DNA of 5,446 nt from Bog-159 sp049514955 (GTDB taxonomy: Bacteria; Acidobacteriota; Terriglobia; Bryobacterales; Bryobacteraceae): positions 1 through 5,446 of the forward strand of contig JBEKUO010000533.1 of NCBI GenBank assembly GCA_049514955.1. The letters are read 5' to 3'. Positions 1-5,446 of the stretch are shown here, piece after piece. The notes under the pieces are model-generated. The model did no database searches and had not been told where the DNA came from. It saw only the letters and a program-made list of their open reading frames with translations. Made by a program: the position numbers and the translations under genes. Within the stretch, counting starts at the first letter, position 1, and each line of letters begins with the position of its first letter.

Positions 1-580
1 CGGCCAGTTCCAGCAGCGCATCGCGATAACCCGAATCGAGCTGCGCCGCAGCCCGGAAATGCGGCGCCGCATCCGCCAACCGGTTCTGCCGGGCCTCCGC
101 TTGCGCCAGCCCCAACTCCGCTGCGGCGGATTTTGCATTCAGACCCAGAGCCGCGCGGTATTGCTCCTCGGCCTTGGACGCATCTCCCGATTCGAGCAGC
201 GCATCGGCCCAGTACAGCCGCGGCCGGAATTCCTTGGGCTTCTGCTCTACCGCCTGCGCGAAATACGGCGCCGCGTCGGCCGGCTGCTTGTCGCGAAGCA
301 ACAGAATGCCGACGTTCAACTCGGCCTCGTACAGCCCCGGCTTCAGTTCCAGGACTTTCTTGTATTCGGCGATCCCTTCTGCATCGCGTTTCAGCATGCT
401 GTACGCGAGAGCCAGGTGGAAATGCGACCAGTAGTCCTTTGGATCGGCGGCGACGGCTTTGCCGAACAACTCGGCGGCCTGCTCGTATTTCTGCGCTTCA
501 AGCGCCTTCGTCCCCTCGGCGCTGTAGTCGGCAGCTTGTAAGAAGAACAGAATTGCGGCCAGCGCCCCCATACTCACCAT
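1..580 (-). CDS. TPR-repeat protein, probably exported (C-terminus outside window)
   Basis: I read this frame by translating the complement: 193 codons without a stop from the ATG at 580-578 to the left edge, so the 3' end is missing. The N-terminus (MVSMGALAAILFFLQA) has a short hydrophobic core at about residues 5-14, like a signal peptide or membrane anchor, though it lacks the usual basic residues. After it come helix-pair repeats of about 33 residues with TPR spacing: roughly 18-49, 51-81, 82-116, 117-150 and 151-184, with a sixth starting at 185. Typical TPR positions are visible, such as the A-L-A-Y core of repeat 2 and the closing ADP, LKP and QKP turns. TPRs are protein-binding scaffolds; no catalytic domain is seen and the partner is unknown. 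A second in-frame ATG lies at 571-569 and neither start has a convincing ribosome binding site. The gene follows uvrA by 134 bases in the same direction and could be co-transcribed or independent. The family call is firm, the function open. Confidence 0.85.
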   Translation of the reverse strand, partial: MVSMGALAAILFFLQAADYSAEGTKALEAQKYEQAAELFGKAVAADPKDYWSHFHLALAYSMLKRDAEGIAEYKKVLELKPGLYEAELNVGILLLRDKQPADAAPYFAQAVEQKPKEFRPRLYWADALLESGDASKAEEQYRAALGLNAKSAAAELGLAQAEARQNRLADAAPHFRAAAQLDSGYRDALLELA

Positions 581-598
581 TCTACCCGCTGCCGTGGC

Positions 599-637
599 GC
601 AGGCACTCCTGCCTGCCGCGCTGGCACTCTTGCCAGC
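599..637. repeat. Tandem pair of 18-base palindromic units
   Basis: Units 599-616 and 620-637 share the pattern GC-W-GGCACTC-Y-TGCC-W-GC. They differ at three of 18 positions: unit positions 3 and 16, which pair in the hairpin (A-T in the first, T-A in the second), and position 11 next to the loop-closing pair. They are the first two stems of the five-hairpin array and look like a duplication followed by a structure-preserving change. Confidence 0.75.
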
Positions 638-700
638 GCAGGCGAGCTTTGCTCGCCGGGACGGCGAACTGAAGTTCGCCGCAGCACGCTGAAGCGTGCG
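599..700. repeat. Array of five consecutive perfect hairpins between uvrA and the TPR gene
   Basis: Five inverted repeats sit nearly end to end. Stem/loop positions are: 599-605/610-616 (7 bp, loop CTCC); 618-626/631-639 (9 bp, loop CTCT); 641-647/651-657 (7 bp, loop TTT); 662-669/674-681 (8 bp, loop TGAA); 684-689/694-699 (6 bp, loop TGAA). All stems are perfect and GC-rich. They occupy most of the 134-base gap. In the direction of transcription they begin 15 bases after the uvrA stop and end about 18 bases before the TPR start, so they would lie in a uvrA 3' UTR or in the leader of the TPR gene. No T-run follows any stem, so a classical intrinsic terminator is not supported. RNA stabilisation, protein binding or a dispersed REP-like repeat are all possible. 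Confidence 0.85.
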
Positions 701-705
701 TTACG
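660..705 (-). repeat. 46-base two-hairpin repeat, left copy (inverted relative to 3585-3630)
   Basis: Read on the minus strand, this block matches the plus strand at 3585-3630 at 42 of 46 positions, counted by eye. It consists of the hairpins at 684-699 and 662-681. The differences are AA for GG at positions 4-5 of the repeat, A for G at position 31 and T for C at position 38. Positions 31 and 38 pair with each other in the stem, so the change keeps the pairing. The copy ends 9 bases after the uvrA stop codon and is embedded in the larger five-hairpin array. Confidence 0.88.
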
Positions 706-714
706 AATCGATTG

Positions 715-3567
715 CTAATTCACGTCCCCTGCAGCCGCGGACCGTCCCAGCACCTGAGACAAAAAATGCCCCGTGTAAGAACCCGGCGCCTGCGCGATCT
801 CCTCGGGTGTTCCTGTAGCCACGATGTAGCCGCCGCGGTCTCCCCCTTCCGGGCCCAGATCGATTACCCAGTCCGCCGCCTTGATCACTTCCAGGTTGTG
901 CTCGATGATCAGCAGGCTTGCGCCATTCTCGATCAGCCGCCCGAAGGCCGCCAGCAGCTTGGCGATGTCGTCGAAGTGCAGCCCGGTGGTCGGCTCGTCG
1001 AATATGTACAACGTGCCCGCGCACGACGCTTGCGCCAGATGCGCGGCCAGCTTCACGCGCTGCGCTTCGCCGCCCGAAAGCGTGGTCGCCGATTGGCCCA
1101 GCCGCAGATAGCCCAACCCGACCTCCGTCAGCACCTGGAGTTTCTGGGTTACGCGCCTGGCTCCGCTGAAGAAGGCCAGTGCCTCATCCACCGTAAGCTG
1201 CAGCACTTCGTGAATGTTCAGCCCGTTGTACTTGATGTCCAGGATGCCGCTCTTAAAGCGCGTGCCCTTGCATTCCTCGCACACCAGTTCGACATCCGCC
1301 AGAAACTGCATCTCCACCGTGACCGTGCCGTCGCCCTGGCACGTTTCACAGCGCCCTCCCGGGATGTTGAACGAAAAGTGGCCGGCGGTGTATCCGCGCT
1401 TGTCGGCTTCGCGTGTGGAGGCGAAAAGCTGCCGGATCAGGTCGAACGCTTTTATGTACGTCACCGGGTTGGAGCGCGGTGTGCGCCCGATCGGAGACTG
1501 ATCGATCAGGACGGTCTCCTTTATCGTCTCGGCGCCCTCCAGCTTGCGGCAGGCCAGCCGCAGCGCCGGCTCCAGCGCCTCGTCGTCCGGGCTCGCGGCC
1601 GCGCGCTCCGGCGTGGGAGCTTTGTGCAGCGCTTGCATCGAGCGGTAAATCACGTCATGCACCAGAGTCGATTTGCCGGATCCCGAAACCCCGGTGATCG
1701 CCACCATCATACCCAGCGGAATCTCCACGTCGATATTCTTCAAGTTGTGCGTCCGCGCGCCGAAGAATCGCAGGCGCTTGGCGCGGGACAGGCCATGCCG
1801 CTTGCGTGGACTGGACACGCGCAACTCCCCGCGCAGATAACGGCCGGTCAGCGATTTCGCTCCATCTCCCAGCAGGTCCGCGAAGGAACCTTCGTAGATG
1901 ATCTCGCCGCCGTGTTCGCCCGCACCAGGCCCCAGGTCCACAATATGATCGGACGCGCGCATCACATCCGGATCGTGCTCCACCACCAGGATCGTGTTGC
2001 CGATCTCCCGCAGCTCATGCAGAATCTTGATCAGCCGCCCGGTGTCCCGCGTGTGCAGCCCTATGGAAGGCTCGTCGAGCACGTAACACGCGCCCACCAG
2101 CCGCGATCCCAGGCACGTGGCAAGCTGTATGCGCTGCGCCTCGCCGCCGGAAAGCGTGGCCGAGAGGCGATCCAGCGTCAAATAATCGAGCCCCACATCG
2201 TTCAGAAACTTGAGCCGCTGCCGGATCTCCACCAGGACCTTTTCCGCGATGGCGTTCTCCTCCGGCGAGAGCTCTAATCGATCGAAGAATGCCACCGCCT
2301 CCCCGATGTTCATCCGCACAACATCGGCCAGATTCCGGTCGGCCATCCGGACGTACAGGGCGTCCTTCCTCAGCCGCGCGCCCTTGCATTCCGGGCATAG
2401 CGCGTAACCGCGATACCGGCTGAGGAACACGCGCACGTGCAGCTTGTATTTCTTGGTTTCCAGGAAATCGAAAAAGCCGCGGATCGAGGCGAATAGCGTC
2501 TCCTGTTCCTCCTCGCTCAAGTCGCAAAAAGGAGCGTTCATGCGCACGCCTTTGCTGCGCGCCGTCTTGCGGAAGTTGCCCAGCCACGACCGGTATTTAG
2601 GCTTGGTCCACGGATCCACGGCGCCGCCCTCGATGGTGCGGTTCTTGTCGGGGATGACCAGGTCCATGTCGAAGTCGATGGTGTTGCCGAAGCCCTGGCA
2701 GCGCGGGCAAGCGCCGAACGGGTTGTTAAAACTGAACAGGCGCGGCTCGGGTTCCAGGAACGTCAAGCCGCACTGCTTGCAGGAGAACTTCTCGCTGAAG
2801 CGCAACCGTTCGGGGTTTCCTTTGGGCCCGGACGCCTTCTCCAGAATGAATTCGCCCGCCTCCCGATAGCTGATCTCGACCGTATCGACCAGCCGCTGCC
2901 GCAGCTCCGGGCCGGGCTCCGCGGGAATCGCCAGCCGGTCCACCAGCACGAACACGGGCTTCGAAAAATCGACATCCAGCAGCGATTCCGGCGTCGAAAA
3001 CTCGAACGTGCGACTGTCCTGAAACAGCCGGTTGAAGCCCTTCTTCCGCAGGTCGAAGAGATGGTCGCGCAGCGCCTGCGTGTCCGGATACGCTTCCCGA
3101 TTCACCGGAAACAACGCATACCAGCGGCTGCCGGGATCAAGCGCCAGGAGCCGCTGCGCCACCTGGTCCACCGTGTCGCGCTCGACGCGCGTGCCGCAGT
3201 TCGGGCAGAACGTGCGTCCCACGCGCGCGAATAGCAGCCGCAGGAAGTCGAAGCATTCGGTGGATGTGGCCACCGTCGAACGCGGATTCCGGCTGGTGTT
3301 CTTCTGCCGTATGGCGATGGCTGGCGCGATGCCATCGATATCCTCCACCGCCGGCTTCTCCATGCGTTCCAGAAACTGGCGCGCATAGGCCGACAGCGAC
3401 TCCACGTAGCGCCGCTGGCCTTCCGCATAAATCGTGTCGAACGCCAGCGACGATTTGCCGGAGCCTGAGACACCGGTGATTACAGTCAACTGATTATGCG
3501 GGAGCGCCAGCGAAATATTCTTGAGGTTATGGACCCGCGCGCCACGAATCCGAATATACTCTTGCAA
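715..3567 (-). CDS. uvrA: UvrABC excinuclease subunit A (UvrA), complete
   Basis: UvrA is the cytoplasmic damage sensor of nucleotide excision repair; as a dimer it loads UvrB on distorted DNA, after which UvrC cuts. Numbered from the TTG at 3567-3565 the protein has 950 residues, close to the 940 of E. coli UvrA. ABC half I has Walker A GVSGSGKSS (32-40), Q88, signature LSGGEAQR (472-479), Walker B LDEPS (D498, E499) and switch His531. Half II has GVSGSGKST (626-634), LSGGEAQR (830-837), FDEP (D857, E858) and His890. Zinc-type cysteine pairs are C121/C124 with C391/C394, C263/C266 with C287/C290, and C740/C743 with C763/C766, so all three zinc modules known from Bacillus-type UvrA appear intact. 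The UvrB-binding and insertion regions lie between the first Walker A and first signature. I prefer the TTG because it puts QEYIRIRGARVHNLKN at the terminus, as in E. coli, and AAGAGG lies just upstream, although only 3 bases away. An in-frame GTG at 3594 would add 9 residues but lies within a repeated hairpin. Stop is TAG at 717-715. No LexA box was recognised upstream. Confidence 0.97.
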   Translation of the reverse strand: MQEYIRIRGARVHNLKNISLALPHNQLTVITGVSGSGKSSLAFDTIYAEGQRRYVESLSAYARQFLERMEKPAVEDIDGIAPAIAIRQKNTSRNPRSTVATSTECFDFLRLLFARVGRTFCPNCGTRVERDTVDQVAQRLLALDPGSRWYALFPVNREAYPDTQALRDHLFDLRKKGFNRLFQDSRTFEFSTPESLLDVDFSKPVFVLVDRLAIPAEPGPELRQRLVDTVEISYREAGEFILEKASGPKGNPERLRFSEKFSCKQCGLTFLEPEPRLFSFNNPFGACPRCQGFGNTIDFDMDLVIPDKNRTIEGGAVDPWTKPKYRSWLGNFRKTARSKGVRMNAPFCDLSEEEQETLFASIRGFFDFLETKKYKLHVRVFLSRYRGYALCPECKGARLRKDALYVRMADRNLADVVRMNIGEAVAFFDRLELSPEENAIAEKVLVEIRQRLKFLNDVGLDYLTLDRLSATLSGGEAQRIQLATCLGSRLVGACYVLDEPSIGLHTRDTGRLIKILHELREIGNTILVVEHDPDVMRASDHIVDLGPGAGEHGGEIIYEGSFADLLGDGAKSLTGRYLRGELRVSSPRKRHGLSRAKRLRFFGARTHNLKNIDVEIPLGMMVAITGVSGSGKSTLVHDVIYRSMQALHKAPTPERAAASPDDEALEPALRLACRKLEGAETIKETVLIDQSPIGRTPRSNPVTYIKAFDLIRQLFASTREADKRGYTAGHFSFNIPGGRCETCQGDGTVTVEMQFLADVELVCEECKGTRFKSGILDIKYNGLNIHEVLQLTVDEALAFFSGARRVTQKLQVLTEVGLGYLRLGQSATTLSGGEAQRVKLAAHLAQASCAGTLYIFDEPTTGLHFDDIAKLLAAFGRLIENGASLLIIEHNLEVIKAADWVIDLGPEGGDRGGYIVATGTPEEIAQAPGSYTGHFLSQVLGRSAAAGDVN

Positions 3568-3577
3568 GTTCCTCTTC

Positions 3578-3583
3578 AGTATA
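3578..3583 (-). promoter_or_regulatory. Weak -10-like hexamer upstream of uvrA
   Basis: On the minus strand TATACT stands directly after the repeat edge and matches the sigma-70 -10 consensus TATAAT at five of six positions. A transcript from it would start about 4 bases before the preferred TTG start, giving an almost leaderless mRNA. No -35-like hexamer is present 16-18 bases upstream, where the sequence is the GC-rich hairpin, and there is no extended TGn. It may be chance; it is listed because it is the only promoter-like element in the gap. Confidence 0.2.
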
Positions 3584-3584
3584 C

Positions 3585-3630
3585 CGTGGCGCACGCTTCA
3601 GCGTGCTGCGGCGAGCTTCAGCTCGCCGTC
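3585..3630 (+). repeat. 46-base two-hairpin repeat, right copy, upstream of uvrA
   Basis: This copy forms two perfect hairpins: 3591-3596/3601-3606 (6 bp, loop TTCA) and 3609-3616/3621-3628 (8 bp, loop TTCA). It is the inverted partner of 660-705, so the two copies face each other across uvrA. It lies in the 95-base gap between the permease stop and the preferred uvrA start; its uvrA-proximal edge is 17 bases from that TTG. The alternative GTG start of uvrA (3594-3592) lies inside the first hairpin. Confidence 0.88.
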
Positions 3631-3662
3631 TGGCCGCGTCGCCGTGTCGCCCGCCCGCCACG

Positions 3663-5446
3663 TCACTCATGCCGCAGCGACGTCATCGGATCGACCGCCG
3701 CCGCGCGGCGTGCCGGACCCCACGCCGCCACCAAGCCCGTCACCGCCAGCAGCGCCGCCACTGCCAGGAAACTCATCGGATCGGTCGCGTGCAGCCCCGG
3801 CACCAGGAACACCGCCAGCGGCTTCACCAGGAAGAATGCGCCGCACAGCCCGATCGCCGCGCCCGATGCCACCAGCTTAGCCGCACCCCCCAGGACCATG
3901 CGGGCCACCGCGCGCCGGTCCGCCCCGAGCGCCATGCGCACGCCGATCTCGCGCGTCCGCCGCGTCACCGAGTACACCATCACGCCGAAAAGCCCTATTG
4001 CCGCCAGCAGCAGTCCCAGCGCTCCCATGCTTCCCAAGAGCAACGCGCCGGCCTGGCTCGGCAGAAACGCCAGGCCGATGCTCGAATACATGGTGGCGAC
4101 TTCCAGTCCGGCATTCGGGTCGATCCGCCGCAGCGCCTCGTGCACCGCCCGCAACTGCGTGCCCGGCGGCGTGGCGGACTTCAGCACGAATTGCACGCGC
4201 GTGCGGTCGTTGTCGATCCGCCACAGGTCTTCGTACAATTGCGGCTGATCGTCTTCACCGATGGACAGGTTCTTGGTGTCCTCCACGATCCCCACAATCA
4301 GGTACGTCGCTGGGCCGTCGCCCCAAAGAAAAGTGCGGCCCAGAGCTTCGTGATCGGCAAGATAGCGCTGCGCAAATGTCCGGTTCACGATCGCGTATCG
4401 CGCTTCAGACTCGCCGCCGCGAGGCGCGAAAGTCCGGCCGCGCACGATCGGAATCCCCATCGCGCGAAAATAGCCGGACGTCGCGGCGTTCCAGTGAAAA
4501 TGCGCGTCCACCTGGCGGCCTGTGTCCTTAAGTTTAAGCGTGGTCGCGAACACTGTGTTGTCGGTGAAGGGGACGATCCGGGCCGCCGCCGCCGCTTCAA
4601 TTCCGGGCAGCGCCTCCAGCGCCCGCAGACTTTCGCCGATATACGCCCGCTTCCGTAGCACGTCCTTGTACGCCAGCGGCGGCAGGTTCACGTCGGCGCG
4701 CAGCGTGTTCCGCACGTCAAAGCCGGGGCTGATGGCGTTGGCCCGCCAGAGATTCCGCAGAAACAGGAAGCCTGCCGTGAGGACGATTACCGACAGGGCC
4801 ACCTGCGCAACCACTAGCGCGCGTTGCCCGCGCAGCCGGCTCTCCCGCCGCAGGCCCGGCGCGATCGTCTGCCGGATCGACCGCCAGGCCGGCAACAGGC
4901 CACAAGCCACCGTCGCGAAAGTCGTCAGCAGAATGGCGTAGAGGATCACGCGCCAATCCAGCCGCAAGGCCAGGCGGATGGGTACCGGCAGCGGCAGGCG
5001 GACCTGTGCCAACATGGTCGCCATCGCCTGGTGCAGCAACAGCCCCAGTGCCGCGCCCGCCAGGGCTAGCAGCAGGCTCTCCACGAGGAACTGCTGGAAC
5101 AGACGTCCTCGCCCTGCGCCCAACGCGAGCCGCGTGGCCAATTCCGTTCTCCGCGCCGAGCCGCGCGCCAGCAACAGGCTCGCGACATTCAAGCACGCAA
5201 TCAGCAGCACCAGCCCCACCACCACCAGCAGAATTACGAAAAACAGGCCCAGGATCGCGGCTCCTCCGCCCCCCAACGTTCCCAGCCGGTCCATTCCGCT
5301 GACCGCCGTAACCTGGCAATCATCCGCATAGCGGAACGGCTCCGGCATCGCCTGATCCAACCGCCGAGCCACGGTGACCGCGCCGGCGCGCGCTTGTCCG
5401 ATCGTCATACCCGGCTTGAGGCGTGCGTACATCGCCAGAACCGTCG
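3663..5446 (-). CDS. MacB/FtsX-family ABC permease, duplicated acidobacterial type (N-terminus outside window)
   Basis: The frame is open to the right edge: 593 complete codons are visible before the TGA at 3665-3663, so the 5' end is missing. Counting from the Met at 5432, the fragment starts at the end of a first periplasmic MacB_PCD-type domain (YARLKPGMTIGQARA). A first FtsX-type block follows, with membrane segments near 58-82, 112-137 and 160-183, the cytoplasmic segment RTELATRLALGAGRGR lying between the first two. A linker (LRRESRLRGQRAL) leads to a fourth helix (205-226). A second periplasmic domain (about 230-455) carries GYFRAMGIPIVRGRTF and AIVNRTFAQRYL, typical of this family. 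Final helices lie near 463-487, 516-546 and 552-573; REIGVRMALGADRR repeats the FtsX motif, and the end DPMTSLRHE is characteristic. This repeated layout matches the large orphan permeases of acidobacteria, usually about 800-900 residues and often without their own ATPase gene. Related MacB proteins couple ATP hydrolysis to periplasmic export of peptides, lipoproteins or drugs; the substrate here cannot be told. No ATPase gene is in the window. Confidence 0.93.
   Translation of the reverse strand, partial: TVLAMYARLKPGMTIGQARAGAVTVARRLDQAMPEPFRYADDCQVTAVSGMDRLGTLGGGGAAILGLFFVILLVVVGLVLLIACLNVASLLLARGSARRTELATRLALGAGRGRLFQQFLVESLLLALAGAALGLLLHQAMATMLAQVRLPLPVPIRLALRLDWRVILYAILLTTFATVACGLLPAWRSIRQTIAPGLRRESRLRGQRALVVAQVALSVIVLTAGFLFLRNLWRANAISPGFDVRNTLRADVNLPPLAYKDVLRKRAYIGESLRALEALPGIEAAAAARIVPFTDNTVFATTLKLKDTGRQVDAHFHWNAATSGYFRAMGIPIVRGRTFAPRGGESEARYAIVNRTFAQRYLADHEALGRTFLWGDGPATYLIVGIVEDTKNLSIGEDDQPQLYEDLWRIDNDRTRVQFVLKSATPPGTQLRAVHEALRRIDPNAGLEVATMYSSIGLAFLPSQAGALLLGSMGALGLLLAAIGLFGVMVYSVTRRTREIGVRMALGADRRAVARMVLGGAAKLVASGAAIGLCGAFFLVKPLAVFLVPGLHATDPMSFLAVAALLAVTGLVAAWGPARRAAAVDPMTSLRHE

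Noticed and set aside
59..672. Plus-strand open frames over the TPR gene and the hairpin array
   Set aside because: The minus-strand frame here gives regular TPR repeats with a signal-like start, while the plus-strand translations have no protein-like pattern and run through the repeat array.
662..681. Bacillus-type SOS box (GAAC-N4-GTTC) in the fourth hairpin
   Set aside because: The half-sites match, but the central TGAA does not fit the usual RNRY pattern, the site is downstream of uvrA rather than upstream, and the upstream copy has GAGC/GCTC instead, so it is better explained as part of the hairpin repeat.
599..700. CRISPR array
   Set aside because: The palindromic units are 16-22 bases, not identical, and separated by only 1-4 bases, so there are no spacers; no cas gene is present.
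599..700. Rho-independent terminator of uvrA
   Set aside because: The stems are strong, but none is followed by a T-run on the minus strand, and five consecutive stems are not the usual form.
712..2277. Long plus-strand open frame (about 521 codons) opposite the 3' half of uvrA
   Set aside because: It lies wholly antisense to a well-conserved uvrA, its translation is rich in Arg, Gln and His with no recognisable domain, and such stop-free shadows are normal opposite GC-rich coding sequence.
660..3630. Composite transposon carrying uvrA
   Set aside because: The inverted copies are only 46 bases, no transposase or target-site duplication is seen, and uvrA is a core gene with composition like its neighbours.
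3603..4658. Plus-strand open frames of about 351 and 250 codons opposite the permease
   Set aside because: They overlap each other in different frames and are antisense to a clear permease; low-complexity Arg/Pro/Ala composition marks them as shadows.

Overview
The window looks like ordinary chromosomal DNA from a GC-rich bacterium. The best guess is an acidobacterium of the Solibacter/Bryobacter kind: the right-hand gene is a long, duplicated MacB/FtsX-type permease of the sort that is very numerous in those genomes, and the intergenic DNA is rich in small perfect hairpins. This placement rests on gene style, not on a phylogenetic marker search, so it is tentative.

All three genes lie on the minus strand, so transcription runs from right to left. 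At the right edge (3663-5446) is the C-terminal two thirds of an ABC-type permease; its N-terminus lies outside the window. A gap of 95 bases follows, then a complete uvrA (715-3567), which encodes the damage-recognition ATPase of nucleotide excision repair, with both ATPase halves and all zinc-binding cysteine pairs intact. After a 134-base gap comes a TPR-repeat protein with a probable export signal (580 to the left edge), whose C-terminus lies outside the window. There is no sign that the three proteins form one pathway; they are simply co-directional neighbours.

The most unusual content is in the two gaps. The gap between uvrA and the TPR gene is almost filled by five back-to-back perfect hairpins (599-700). 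The gap upstream of uvrA holds two more (3591-3628). A 46-base block made of two hairpins occurs in both gaps in inverted orientation (660-705 and 3585-3630), so it brackets uvrA. The copies differ at four positions, and two of these are base-pairing partners (A-T in one copy, G-C in the other). A second pair of hairpins inside the left array shows the same paired change. This suggests that secondary structure, not just sequence, is maintained or copied. The right-hand copy also runs into the longest possible reading frame of uvrA and so complicates the start-codon choice.

No tRNA, rRNA, CRISPR array, transposase or prophage gene is visible. The long plus-strand reading frames opposite uvrA and the permease are best explained as shadows of GC-rich coding sequence.
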